A stretch of DNA of 64,000 nt, from contig CAMPDV010001043.1 of assembly GCA_946699065.1 (NCBI GenBank), positions 1-64,000 of the forward strand, read 5' to 3'. This stretch comes from Loxodes magnus. Lineage: Eukaryota; Ciliophora; Karyorelictea; Loxodida; Loxodidae. The notes under the pieces are model-generated. The model ran no database searches, was not told the origin of the DNA, and was given only the letters and a program-made list of their open reading frames with translations. Both the position numbers and the translations under genes were made by a program. This document shows positions 26,930 through 38,492 of this stretch, piece after piece (position 1 is the first letter of the stretch; every line of letters begins with the position of its first letter).

Positions 26930-28161
26930 ACAAGAAATCGAAGATTTTAGTGGTTCTGGAAGTGTTGAAACTTATGTATTTTTTGATGATATAAGGAATT
27001 CATTGAAAATTAATAAAAATATTATGCAATTATAGCAAAATTATTTGAAGATTATTTCGAATCTGTTTTAAGTAAATGATAAATGAATTTATTCCGTTAA
27101 ATAATTTAAGATTCAACTAATACTTTTAACAAATGCCTTAGTTTCACCTAAACTTCTAATATAGGAATTTAAAATATATACCTATTTTTAATTCTTAAAA
27201 TTAGCATGCTGTGATTTTCAAATATAAATAAGATACAACTTTAAGTACTAACTCGGGTGGAACTTTCGGTTATACGTCAAATTCTCAATTATATTGACAA
27301 ACATCAACAAAAAAACATAAACTGATGCATTACAGCTAAAATACTGCCAATAGAAGAATCTAGTTCTTGATAAAAGATATTTTATTCATTTTCTGACACT
27401 AAAAAGACTGGAGTCGTATAAATTGTATTAGCAGACTGAAATCTTGATAATAACTTAGCAAATAATGTTCTCTTTGAAAGCAAAAAAAATAGTTTAGGAT
27501 CAAATTGCAAATATTTATAAAAAAGTAGTGTTATATGTGGTTCAAGAAACTATTTTAATAAGCATCTTAATAATTTAAAGCATGCACAATAAGCGAATGT
27601 GAAAAATGCGATTAAACAACATCTTAAAAATGAATAGATGGATAGAAGTGTACTCAAAATACATTTGCTGTTACCTTCAGTCCAATTAATAAGATAAGGA
27701 TAACAATGATATATGCTAAATTTGTCATGAAGTAATTCCAGGATGTACTCGGTGCACATAAGAAGGAAGTATATGTTCTTAATGTACTAGTGGTTACTAA
27801 CTTAAAAGTGATAGTTACTAACCTTGTGAAAATTTAGTAACTGGATGTATTTTATGTAGTTAAAATATTTACTAGTTATGCTTATAAGGTAAAAAAGACA
27901 CACGGGGTTTGCTAAAATTCCTGCTTCTAAGATTAATAAGGTTATGACTACGACTTTGTTTGCTTAGATTGCTCTTTATTTTTTAATTGATACTTGATTT
28001 ATAGTAAATAGATCCAAGCTTTTTTAGAATACTCTTTAGGTTAATTTTTCGATTTTAAAAACTAAAGTTGCTATAGATGCTCTCAAGAACTAGAAGACTG
28101 CATTTCTAGCTCTCTTGATGGAGATTCTTGCTTCTAATATTAAAATCTTAAGATAAAATGA
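26930..28161 (+). pseudogene. Cys-rich (furin/GF-receptor-like) surface protein, broken
   Basis: The plus strand carries dense Cys-x2-Cys repeats typical of growth-factor-receptor-type Cys-rich domains, which are abundant in ciliate surface proteins: ICQICHEVIPGCTRC and ICSQCTSGYQ near 27690-27800, then VCLDCSLFFN and SCYRCSQELEDC near 27950-28110. Another block, SECEKCDQTTSQK, lies near 27590. The frame must change near 27650 and near 27900, so the coding sequence is interrupted. The N-terminal part (about 26930-27550) is weaker. A TGA at 28159-28161 may be the stop. Such domains fold extracellularly with disulphides, but no partner or role can be named. A SINE lies 340 bases downstream. Confidence 0.6.
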
Positions 28162-28504
28162 TATAATCTATTATTTAAAATGAGACTAAAATAAAAAACT
28201 TAATTTTTATTATTTGATTTATCATTTTTTATTGCTATTACATATAGTCAGATTAAAGTCAGTATTATTATTTATAATAAATTAGCTTCTAATTATTTTT
28301 TTTATTTCTATTTACATTTTTAATTATTTGTGAATTAAACCTAAAATAGAAAAAATTTTTCATCTTTAAAATTTTTTAATTACATTAAAGATATTCATGA
28401 AGTTATAGCTAACACTTATGATTATTTTACTTTTAATTAATTTTTTCTTATTTATGAATTAAGGTTTTCAAATAAAATATTATATATTTTTTAAAACCGC
28501 CATA

Positions 28505-29006
28505 GTTGTTCGAAGGTGAACAACAAGGTCATCTTCATCAGAGGTTGGGGAAGTTAAGTACCCATAATCGACTTTATGTCTTCCTCTGCTTTGGTTTGGC
28601 CTCGAGACATAAGATTCTTAGACCTTCGACACTGGCTTGGCTTCGTTTATTTTTAATTCTGGAACTAAAAAGAAATAATATTGCGAGCTTCATCAGAGGT
28701 GGGGAATTTAAGTACCCATAATTGACACATGTCGTCCTCTGCTTTGGTGATGCAATGAGACACAATCCTGTCATGTCCTTGGACCTCCAACAAGTATTAA
28801 AGATGACGAGTATTCTAAAATTATATCAATATTGAACATTTTTATCAGTACTGAATAATTGAACCAGTATTGAACAAGGTCTACCAGTATCTGATAATTT
28901 TATCAGTAAGAAACATTCTTGTCAGTATGAAACATTTTTTTTAAAGAGCTGCGCACCAACGAGAGTGCTACACGCTCTATAATAAAATTTATTTATTTAT
29001 TTATAA
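28505..29006 (+). mobile_element. SINE-like element, copy A
   Basis: The most complete copy of a roughly 500-bp family with two others at 35722 (B) and 46771 (C). It begins GTTGTTCGAAGGTGAACAAC. It contains two related units of about 105 bp (28535-28640 and 28691-28795), each with CAGAGG and CCTCTG flanking GGGGAA..TTAAGTACCCATAA. About five imperfect 20-bp units around CAGTATTGAA follow. It ends with GAGCTGCGCACC, a hairpin (GAGTGCTACACGCTC) and a (TTTA)n tail. The short tandem tail and shared 3' end suggest retroposition by a LINE. Open frames through it on both strands are not conserved as protein between copies. No tRNA-type A and B boxes were convincingly found, so the promoter type is unknown. 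Confidence 0.75.
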
Positions 29007-29490
29007 AGAATTTAAGTTAAGCTTATTATAACCTCCTTTTAAAAAATGTCTAAATTAATTAAACATAAAAATTATCTTTGCTAACTAACTAGAAATTATT
29101 ACAATGCTTAAGAACTAACTAAAATAAGATATGAGATTAAGCTTTATTTAGATATAAGTAAAATCAAAGTTATTACATTTGCTTTATATTACTGAATATT
29201 ATGATATAATCAGAGTAAAAATTGAAAATTTCTTACAATAAGTCTCTTCTTAAAAGAATTCATCTTAGTCAAAATATGATTAATAAAAATTACTTTAAGA
29301 ACTTCAAGTTATGCAATTAGAAAATTTTAAACTCCTAATAACAGCATAAGAAATAGAAAGAAAAATAGAATATCCGATGACTAACTCACAAGAAAAAAAA
29401 ATTGAAAATAAACAGTCAGGAAATATAAGAATAGAAAAATTCAACCAATTCGCAGAGTTAACTGAAAGCATATTCTTATAAAAAATATAA

Positions 29491-29940
29491 ATGAATGATC
29501 CGATGGATGTTGAGCAGCAGCCCATAACAACTTTCATTCCATATCGAAAAATAATGAGATGCTGGTACTGCAAGCGACCAGGGTACAAAGTAAGAAGCTG
29601 CTTCCAATTTTAATAAAAATAAAAGAAAATAATAGAAAATTAATGGGAAAATATTTTCAGAATCTATTGCAACTAAGAAGGTAATTTGTATAGAAAAAAA
29701 TACTACAACTAAAGAGTGAAACTCCTTATATCTAATAGGCGGTTAACGAATTCAATAAAAAGTGACTGGAATTCGACCTATCGGAAAAGATTAGAAATAG
29801 CAATCTAAAAATCACCAAGACCTATGATAGACAAAATCCAAACAGATTTGAAGTTGATACTTATACCTAACTTTAAACTTAAAAGTGGCTAGCCTAAAAA
29901 TGGGAGACCCACTATAATCTATTATTTATTTATTTATGTT
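29491..29940 (+). pseudogene. LINE ORF1 fragment with zinc knuckle
   Basis: From ATG at 29491 the protein runs MNDPMDVEQQ and reaches a retroviral-type zinc knuckle near 29552: RCWYCKRPGYKVRSC, which is Cx2Cx4(H to Y)x4C. The histidine ligand is replaced by Tyr, so zinc binding is probably lost. The DPMxVE motif followed by CxYC recurs in the ORF1 relics at 38.9, 56.2 and 57.5 kb, defining one family. The downstream stretch continues open through KKIIENQWENIFRIYC. The readable part ends in CTATAATCTATTATTTATTTATTTA near 29913-29937, which resembles the SINE tail. Upstream sequence to about 29290 is probably also element-derived. Confidence 0.6.
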
Positions 29941-30638
29941 CTTTCTTTGTTAAAATTATATAGATATGTGATATCTTTAGATTTGATGGTGTTATATAGA
30001 TGCTTTATAAATCATTTTTAAGACATCTTGTTATTGTTAAGCTTTCTAAATTTTAAATATTTGATTTAATTTAATTTTTATAAATATAGAAATGTTTACT
30101 AAAAATCAAACTTTCTAGGAAATGTTAACTTTTTTATTTTTATTAATATTAGGGATAATTTTCTTAGTATTTATTAATTTTTATTTAGTTAAAAAATTAT
30201 TAATTTCGCTTAATTTTTGTTCTTTTAGATTTTAAACTTTACGTATGCTTTTAATTGAGAAATAGCCTCTAATTTCCCTATTTTCTGGATAGATGCTATT
30301 TAAAAAAATTTGAACATATATTTTATTTAGCTGAATTTAAATTTTTGTGATTCATAACCCCCTTGCTCTAAGTAAATACTGTTTTGTATATACAAAAGTT
30401 CATTTAAAATGATTAAAAGTATTCTATTTATCAATTGTCTTTTTTTTTAAATTCTTTATGAATAATTCTATTTAAATTTTGAAGAATAATAATTATTCTC
30501 TTAATTAGGTTTCATTTCATATAATTTTCAAGGCAAACTTATAAATATTAAAGTGAAAAAATAGTTAATTCTTAACTTTTGCATTGTTATTTAACAAAAA
30601 TCATTTTAATAGTTGAATATAATAATATTTGCCTTTTT

Positions 30639-32003
30639 TCAAAGCTATTGTTCATAAAATTTATCATTTTCGAACTTTCCTTCTTTCTTAGTTCCATTTT
30701 TTAACCTTAGAATGCCCTGTCCTTGCTTTAGACCATTTATTCAATTTCCTTCGAAAATTTCTCCATTTGCATAGTAATAAATACCTTTGCCCTGTTTTTT
30801 GTCATTTTGAAATTCCCCAACATATTTGTCTCCTTTTTATGGACCTTATCCCCAAATAAATTTTCCTTAGCCTTGTTTTTTACCATTTACGTAATATCCT
30901 TCAAACAGATCTCCATTTTAATATTTTTGAATACCTTTTCCGTGCTATTTCCCATCAATCCAATCACCTTCATAGAGACCACCATATGCATAATAGTATA
31001 TTCCTTTGCCATGTCTCTTGTTAGCATTAAAATCTCCAACGTATTTATCTCCTGCATATTAGCCTTATTCTCAAGTAAAAGTACCTTATCCTTATCTTTA
31101 ATATTTTACAAATTATCCTTCATACTTATTTCCGTTCTTTCATATGAAAACTCCATTTCCAAGCTTATAGTCATTTTCCCAACTTCCCTCATAGATGTTT
31201 CCACTGGAATAATAATAAGTTCCTTTACCGCATTTTTTATCATTATAGTATTCTCCAATATATTTATCTCCTTTTCCTTAATCCCAAGTAAAAGTTCCTT
31301 TTCCTTATTTTTTATTGCTTACAAAATGTCCTTAGTATCTTTCTCCGTTAACTCACTTAAAGGTGCCATTTCCGTTATACAGGTTGTGAAAGAATTCTCC
31401 CTCATAGACATTTCCATTTGAATAGAAATAAACTCCTTGTCCATGTCTTTTTCCTTAAAGCCATGCTCCCATATAAACATCTCCTTTCCAAGGTGGAACA
31501 TTATAAAAGTAAACTCCTTTTCCTTCTTTTTTATCTTAATACCACTCTCCTTCATATTTATCGCCACTTTGATACAAATAAATTCCATGACCATGATTAA
31601 TATGACTGTTTTTTATGATTTATCCAGTATAGGTATCTTACCCGTAAGCTTTATCTACAACGTATTCAACTTCTTGCTCTCGATAGATTTTATAATTTTA
31701 AGGTTCGTACTTGAAAAGTTTGTAAAAGTCTTAAAATTTCTTCTATAACTGAACTTTATTTTCTTCAGTCTCTTGTACCTAAGCAGTTTGGATAAGCATT
31801 GCTTATTAATTTTTTTAGGAATATTCCTGATAGTCTTCATCTTCATCTTCATCTTTATCTAAATCAAATTCAGTATCTTTGAAATGAATCGGTGCAAGTA
31901 AATCCTAGTCATTATCAACATCTTAGCACTCTTTATAAGTACTACTCCTTAAATTTGCGAGAGTATTATTTTTTTAATATTTTCTCCCTCCAAATTCACC
32001 CAT
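30639..32003 (-). CDS. MORN-repeat protein 1, intact frame
   Basis: A 454-residue protein. Residues 1-100 are a polar leader with an acidic DEDEDED run near 51. From about residue 120 to the end there are about a dozen MORN repeats (YEGxWxxGxxxGxGxYxYxNG) in groups interrupted by GKGDKYIGEY-type units. MORN repeats bind phospholipids or scaffold cytoskeletal and membrane contacts; in ciliates they are common near the cortex. The reading frame is unbroken for 1365 bases without an intron. Codons 217, 288, 311 and 421 are TGA, and each lies exactly on a repeat Trp position; seven other Trp are TGG. The stop is TGA at 30639-30641, 33 codons after the last internal TGA. The start is the first ATG of the frame (MGEFGGRK). 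The paralogue at 51.7 kb shares the repeat order. Confidence 0.9.
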
Positions 32004-32009
32004 CACTCC

Positions 32010-33950
32010 TTATAACTGGAGACTTTTACTTTATTTAAGTATTTGCTTAAGTGTTACCCATTTATTAATAAACTTAATCTCAAAAAAATTTTAAAATAAT
32101 AGCTTTAATTATTTTATAGGTCCAAGTAACTTATTTAAATTCATTCCAAATCTAAAATTAATTTAAGTTTCCCATAAAGTATACCATTGCTGAATCAATA
32201 TCCTTTACTTTATTAAGTTTACTCTGTATAAAGCATTAATTCTAATTTTATTTTATTAAATAGCTAATTAAAAAGACATTAGCTTTATTTAAAAGACTGA
32301 TTTATTTAGGCTTAAGCATTTTTATTTTCTTTATCTTTAATCTAGAATTAAATGAATGTTGGATAATCTCTCTGATACATTTTCTTAAAAACTTAATTAA
32401 TTCTACATCTTTATTATTTACTCAGTCCTGCTTATAATATATCTTTATTCTTACAATACTTAGTAATAAAAAGCTTTACTAACACTTTTTGTAATTTTAG
32501 TAGTTTTTTCTATTTTGCTTAACTTGCTATATATTTCAAAGCTTTCCTATTTTATTTAAGTTAAAGAAAGATAACAAAATCACACTTATTGTTTTTTAAA
32601 AATATTTAGATTATAGAAATAACTCTTAAGCTTGTAGAAGAACCCTTATAATGAATGATTTGTATAAAAATAAATAAAAATTATAAATGAAACTATCTAC
32701 ACTATCTAAGATTTATTATTGCTATTTTTATATATCCTAATTTTAGCTTAAATATACAATTTAATAAAAAGCTATAAAAAAAGAAGCAACTATATCCTTT
32801 TTAATTACATATAGCTGCTTAGAATAAAATTTTTTAATTAATTGTTTCATGTTTTAATTAAAAATTATCTAAGGTAGTGCTTGTATAAAATAATATATAT
32901 ATGCTTTTAGATTAAGAGTTCTTTGATAAAGATATGTGTGTAAAGAATATCTATAAAAAAGTTGTATTAATTGTGTTTATGTAGAAGCTTATTTAGAAGA
33001 ATATGATTAAATGTAACTTCTTTAATTAATTAAAAAGATTATCTTTACTTTTATCATTTATGTATAAAAATTTAGAATGTATAATAATGCTTAATCAATT
33101 AAGTAATTTTTATTTCACTTTCAACTAAAACTCAATTTTATATAATTTAAACCAGGTTTTTAAAGAACTTAGTTTAAAGGAATTTTTGTTTTCTTATTCG
33201 ATCTATGCTTAGCTTATTAAGGTAAATTATTTCCATTAGGGAAATTTTCCCTAAAATTTTCAGTTTTTTATAAATTGTTTCTAAAAAAAGAAAAAGAAGG
33301 CTATTTATTTCTCTCTTTTACTTTGACAATTTCATACTTTGAACTGTAATTTCAATTAACAAAAAATTTAATTTAATATTCATTTCCGAATTATTATATT
33401 TAACTTAATTTTAATAACTTTTTGGCTCAAATACTTAGGAAGTTAAATAAGTAGGTTATTAATTGCGAATATAAATTTGCAGGCTGAGAACTAAAAAAGG
33501 ATAGAATAACGGGGAGTAAAGAACTTTATGATTGAATGATATAAATTATAAAAAATTAAAACTACACTGAATATACACTTCTTGATTAAAAATATAGGGA
33601 ATTATTATAAAACCAAGCAAATAATTTAAGTTAAATTTTATTTTTAAATCAATCTGGATTTAAGCAATTAAATTTGAGAAAAAGCAAAAAATAAAGAATA
33701 AAGAATTTTATTGCTGGTATAGCAATGATTTATATAAGAATAATCATATCTAAATTAAAAGGTAGCTTATCATTATTAATTCATACTAAACACCTGTAAT
33801 TACTTAATTTTTAAATATATATACTAAATTATATAAAACTTACTATATCAATTATGATGAAAAGAGTAGATTTATAAAAAGGCAATGCTACTAAATTATT
33901 GTAAATGGTTTCATCATCTTCATTTATCAAGGCTTTACTAGCTAAGAAGC
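32010..33950. other. A+T-rich spacer upstream of MORN-1
   Basis: No gene, RNA or repeat copy was recognised. It should hold the promoter of the MORN gene, but no motif stands out in the A+T background. A small richer patch near 33480-33530 (GCAGGCTGAGAAC, ACGGGGAGTAAAG) is unexplained. Confidence 0.4.
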
Positions 33951-33969
33951 ATTCCTAATAATTATCACT

Positions 33970-34617
33970 TTTACAAAGAGCATAAATATTATATCGTTAT
34001 GATGCATCTAAAGGAGGAATTACGTAATTTTTAATTATTTAGAAAAACTTAAACTCAACAATATGAAGGACAAAACCACCTTACAAAATCTTGATTTTAT
34101 AGAAATAGTTTTAGATAGCTTCAGATTCGAAATCTTAATGCGATCTTAACAGGAAAGGATAAGAGAGGAAATTGATAAATATGTTAAAGATTTTATAAGC
34201 AATGTAGTGTCAAAAGAAAACAGGATATATGCAAAAAATACTTCCATACTAAGAGTTAATTAGAAAAGATTACAGAATGGAATCAAGTGAACATACCTGA
34301 ATTATAAAAAATTAACAAGAGGTAAAATCCAAAAAATAGATTAGTCATTATTGGATCAATTCTTAAAAGATATTGAGTAAAGACTGAGGTCTATCCAAAA
34401 TATATTAACTGATTCATTGACTTATGAAAGTATGATGTAAATTTAAAAGAAGATATAAATTTAAGGAGATTGTATTTAATACAAAAAGATTAATAAAAAA
34501 TAGATTCAGATATATCAAGAGAAGATCGAATGAAACTTATGGAAGAATATGCTGATACAGAAGAAGAATCGGAAGAAAACGTAGCAAGAATGATATCTTT
34601 CCAATATTTTCTGTGAA
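33970..34617 (+). other. coding-like region, unrecognised
   Basis: The plus strand reads as a basic, helical protein from about 33970 through MKDKTTLQNLDFIEIVLDSF (ATG at 34060-34070) to about 34480. In another frame an acidic C-terminus follows (RMKLMEEYADTEEESEENVARM), ending at a TGA near 34615. One in-frame TGA (GIK-W-TYLNY) could be Trp. One frameshift must lie near 34480-34520. No motif identifies it. Its place among retroelement debris makes a LINE-derived protein possible. It could equally be a decayed host gene. Confidence 0.35.
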
Positions 34618-35721
34618 ATTATTAAAACTTTTTGAATCATGGCGAACAAAATAAAGGGTGGCATTATATTAATATATTATGTTATGTTATTATAACTTTA
34701 AAGTTTTTTTCAAACCTGAATTTTATTTATTTTCTCAATCTTAAATGTAATGACAATACGCAAAAACTTCTATGATGCTTTAACAGTTTTTTTTAATTTG
34801 ATTATAAGTTAGGTTACAACTCTGGATTTACTAATTAGATCTACAAGATTAAAATAAGCATTTTATCTAGTTACTTTTATATATTATGTAAAGTTCATTA
34901 AATTTAAATACAGCGTAATACTCAACCTCTAAAGCACTTAAGTATTTAAAGCCAGATTCATAGGAATTAAAATCGAAGTTTATGTATATTTCATGGATTT
35001 TTTTATGATTAAAAGAATTATACTCTTAAATGAAGAAAGTACCTTAAGAAATGACTTTTGATAATTATTCTATTAAAATGATATAAAAAATCATTTTTTA
35101 TTTTTGAAAAGCATAATTTAGAACTTGGATAACTTGATGACTCCTTAGTTATACATTTTAAAATTGCACTTGAAAATTTTTACATGATAGTTTTATATTA
35201 GCCATTTTAATTAAAATCCAAATAAATGAGCTAATTAGATCTTTAAAATTAAACCTTAATTTAACCTTAATCTAATAGATCTTCATTATTTACTTTTTTT
35301 TCTTTTGCTTATATACTTTTTTTTCTTTTTTGCAAGATTAACTCTGATAAATATTTTCCTTTTTTAATTAAAAATAAATTTAACATCATTAAAAGTATTA
35401 ATCAGTGAATAAGTTGAACTGCAAGCTTTTGTAACAAAAGCTGCTTAAAAATTTAAATTAATATTGATTTTAGATAGTTTATTAATATAAATAGTTAGTA
35501 ACTTAAAATAGAAAAGCATTTATGTAGTGGAACTTATAACAATTAAATATATTCCTCTAATGTTTATACTTATTAATTTATAAAAGTTTCTTCAGTCAAA
35601 CTATAATAATTTATAAAATATAAGTTCATTAATAAAAAAGTAAAGAATTAACTTACAGCTAAGATAAATTTATTGCAGCTATATTTATGCATTAAGGCAT
35701 GTAAAATAGCTTAAGGAAATA

Positions 35722-36166
35722 GATAAATAAATTTGATTGTAGAGTGCGTAGCACTCTCATTGGTGCGCAGCTCTTTAAAAAAAATGTTTCATACTGACAA
35801 GAATGTTTTTTACTGATAAAATTATCAGATACTGGTAGACCTTGTTCAATACTGATATAATTTAAGAATACTCGTAATCTTTAATACTTGTTGGAGGTCC
35901 AAGGACATGGCAGGATTGTGTCTCATCACCAAAGCAGAGGACGACATGTGTCAGTTATGGGTACTTAAATTCCCCACCTCTGATGAAACCCGCAATATTA
36001 TTTCTTTTTCGTTCCAGAATTAAATCTAAACTAAGCCAGTGCCGAAGGTCTAAGAATCTTATGTCTCGAGGTCAAGCCAAAGCAGAGGAAGACATAAAGT
36101 CGATTATGGGTACTTAACTTCCCCAACCTCTGATGAAGATGACCTTGTTGCTCACCTTCGAACAAC
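35722..36166 (-). mobile_element. SINE-like element, copy B
   Basis: The same family as the elements at 28505 and 46771, here inverted. It has both CAGAGG-type units, the GTTGTTCGAAGG end at 36166, and at the other end the hairpin AGAGTGC-GTA-GCACTCT, perfectly paired in this copy, beside the AAATAAATTT tail. It lacks about 40 bases of the CAGTATTGAA-type short repeats present in copy A, as expected from slippage between repeated units. Confidence 0.75.
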
Positions 36167-36599
36167 TATTTCATAATATATATATAATAAATAAATAAAT
36201 CTGACTTATAATAATTTATAGAAATGTTTATAAGTTATTTAAATCTTCTTTCTTAAACAATTTGATTTATTTTGCTTCTTCTTGATCTTTATCTGTATAT
36301 TATTCTTATTCTGTTTTTCAATTTTTTAAATCATATCTATTTTTCATACGCTCATGTGTTTAAAAATCCTTAAAAATAGCACATAAATTGCTGATATTCA
36401 AAAAATTCAGAATATTTTACTTAAAATTTAGTAAATTTAAGACCAAAGTTACAATTCTTACAAAAAAAGATATGATTGGATATTTAAAATGAAAAAATTA
36501 GTTTTGATTTAAATTTAAATCTTTAAACTAAGAAAAATAAAATAAAACAGGCTGAAGTTATTTCATTTTGTTCTAATTAATTTGTAAATCAAATTTATC

Positions 36600-37420
36600 A
36601 TATAAAAGGCTACTAAATAAAAATCATTTTTGACATAGGATTCAATAAGATTTTATCCCTCTTATAGTTGCAGATCTTAAATTGACATACACTCTCAGAT
36701 TGATGATAGATAACTTCAATAAGTGGTATTATTTCTCAGAAGCCATTTTATTCATATATAATAAAATAATGTATTAGTATTATTAAAGAATATAAAAATT
36801 ACTTCTAAGAAATAACAGAATTTATACCAGTACACTAAAACAGGAAACCCTTCTAAAAAATAAAAATGCGTAGGCTATATAAAGAAAGAAAGTTAGATGC
36901 AAGACTGATACGATTAACATTAATCAACTGGAAACCAGAAATTGGAAAAACTGCATATAGAAACATAAATAGAGATGCTATCCAAGTCATTAAAATATTT
37001 TATATTAAAAATAGAAAACTCATGGAAAGTAGAAAAATTAGAAAAAATAATAAAGAACCTACTTGAGAAGCATTATTACTTAGTCTTAGATATGTAAAAC
37101 AAATTAGAATAAAAAATAACTTAAATTTTACAATTTATCCAGGTAATATCATTTTCTTTTTAACAGAACAAATCGATCCTATGAAAATAATTCTATAACT
37201 AAAAATTTTGATCTTTGGATAAAGAATAATTAAGATCGCTACAAACAAGAGAGTAACTATTCAGACTATTAAAGGATGGTGCGCTAATGAAGTATTACAC
37301 CTCCTAATTAGCCTGGTAGGAATTTTAATAAAGCAAATAAAGATAAACTGATAGAATATATCAGATTGCTTATTATTAAAACTTGACAAAGTCCTTTATT
37401 TTCTTTTTACTATTAAAAAG
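36600..37420 (+). pseudogene. LINE ORF1-like relic, left arm of an inverted pair
   Basis: The plus strand carries RRLYKERKLDARLIRLTLIN near 36870, PGNIIFFLTEQIDPM near 37140, and IQTIKGWCANE near 37262 (or NYSDYQRMVRQ-W in the next frame). It then reaches NKDKLIEYIRLL near 37340. The last 250 bases are homologous to 37740-37900 read on the opposite strand. Frames change at least twice. The shared DPM motif and the zinc knuckle in the partner copy place it among the ORF1 relics. No catalytic domain is present. Confidence 0.45.
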
Positions 37421-37739
37421 ATACTAATACAAGCTGCTATGGGATAAAATGTTATTTAATTTTTTTATTTTTCTTCTTTTGGTCTTAAACATTTTACAAT
37501 TTTTTAGTAAATAATAGGTTGAATAGTAGAGATAGCATTTCTTTATTAAATAATTTTATTATTAAATCTTTTTCTTTACTTTTGTTATCCTTCTATTTTA
37601 GAGATTCATTTTACTACTATGTTTAAGATCCTTCAATATCCAATTTAATTATAGTTTCCTATTTTATTCTTGTATTAAAAATTACTTTTAGTAATCAATC
37701 TGTTAGTCTCAATTACTTAGATTTATTCTTTTAAAGTTA

Positions 37740-38330
37740 AAGTTAAAGTTAAAAAGCTTTGTTAAAGCCTTAGTAGTCAGCCATCTGAACTATTCTATCA
37801 GCTTGTCTCCATTAGTTTGTCATGAATTCCTACTAGGCTTAGTTAGGTGGTATAGCCCTTCATTAGTGCACCATCCTTTAATATTCTGAATAATTATAGT
37901 CTTGCATGTAGCGTTCCTCATTATTTCTCCAAGAGTTAAGATTTGAATTAAAGAATTTTTTCTTTAAATTTTTCTACTTTATGTTGGATATATCCTAAAT
38001 AGTTTTTAAAAAATATCTTATTTATTCTTTCTTTAAATTTCGCTTAGTTAGTAGCAGTATTTTCATTGGTGTTATTTATTACACACGTAGCATTTTATTC
38101 TTCTTTTAAACTATTATTCCTGTAACACTTATTTAATTTAAATTTACTTCTTATTTTAAATAAACGTTTACTGTTTATTTTAATTTGAGGCTTCATTTCT
38201 ATTTCCATAAGATCTGATTAATTCAGTTAAAACGAAAATGGTGTTACCTGAATTTATTATTAAATTTAAAGAATTCTTGTTCCAGTTTGTTTTTTATTTC
38301 TTATGATGATTAATATTGTTTCTCAAGCAA
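37740..38330 (-). pseudogene. LINE ORF1-like relic with zinc knuckle, right arm of inverted pair
   Basis: The minus strand reads NSGNTIFVLTELI near 38260, then a zinc knuckle near 38060-38110: KCYVCNKQHQ-W-KYC, i.e. Cx2Cx3Hx4C with one residue less than the usual x4. The Trp is coded by TGA at the same position as in the relic at 39.1 kb. It continues through IIIQNIKGWCTNEGLYHLTK near 37880. The part from about 37740 to 37900 matches the left arm at 37250-37400. The ending (CTTTAA)n near 37735-37755 may be a 3' tail. Some frames are interchangeable here, so the exact protein is uncertain. Confidence 0.5.
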
Positions 38331-38492
38331 AGACGTTATTAATTTTTCTAATTTTTCTACTTTAGCAGTGAGGTATATATATTTGAACATAAACTATTTT
38401 AATGACTTAGATAATATTTCTATTTTAGTTTGTGTTCGAAGTTTTTTTAATTCTGGATTTCCAAGTTATATAATTTTTGTTAAAATAAAAAA

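Noticed and set aside
30807..31421. 204-codon ATG frame on the plus strand
   Set aside because: It is the antisense of the MORN-1 repeats. Its hydrophobic Phe/Ser/Ile pattern comes from the complement of Gly/Lys/Glu-rich repeats.
36866..37066. Stand-alone 66-codon gene
   Set aside because: The frame continues through a TGA into sequence homologous to the inverted ORF1 relic, so it is part of a retroelement remnant.
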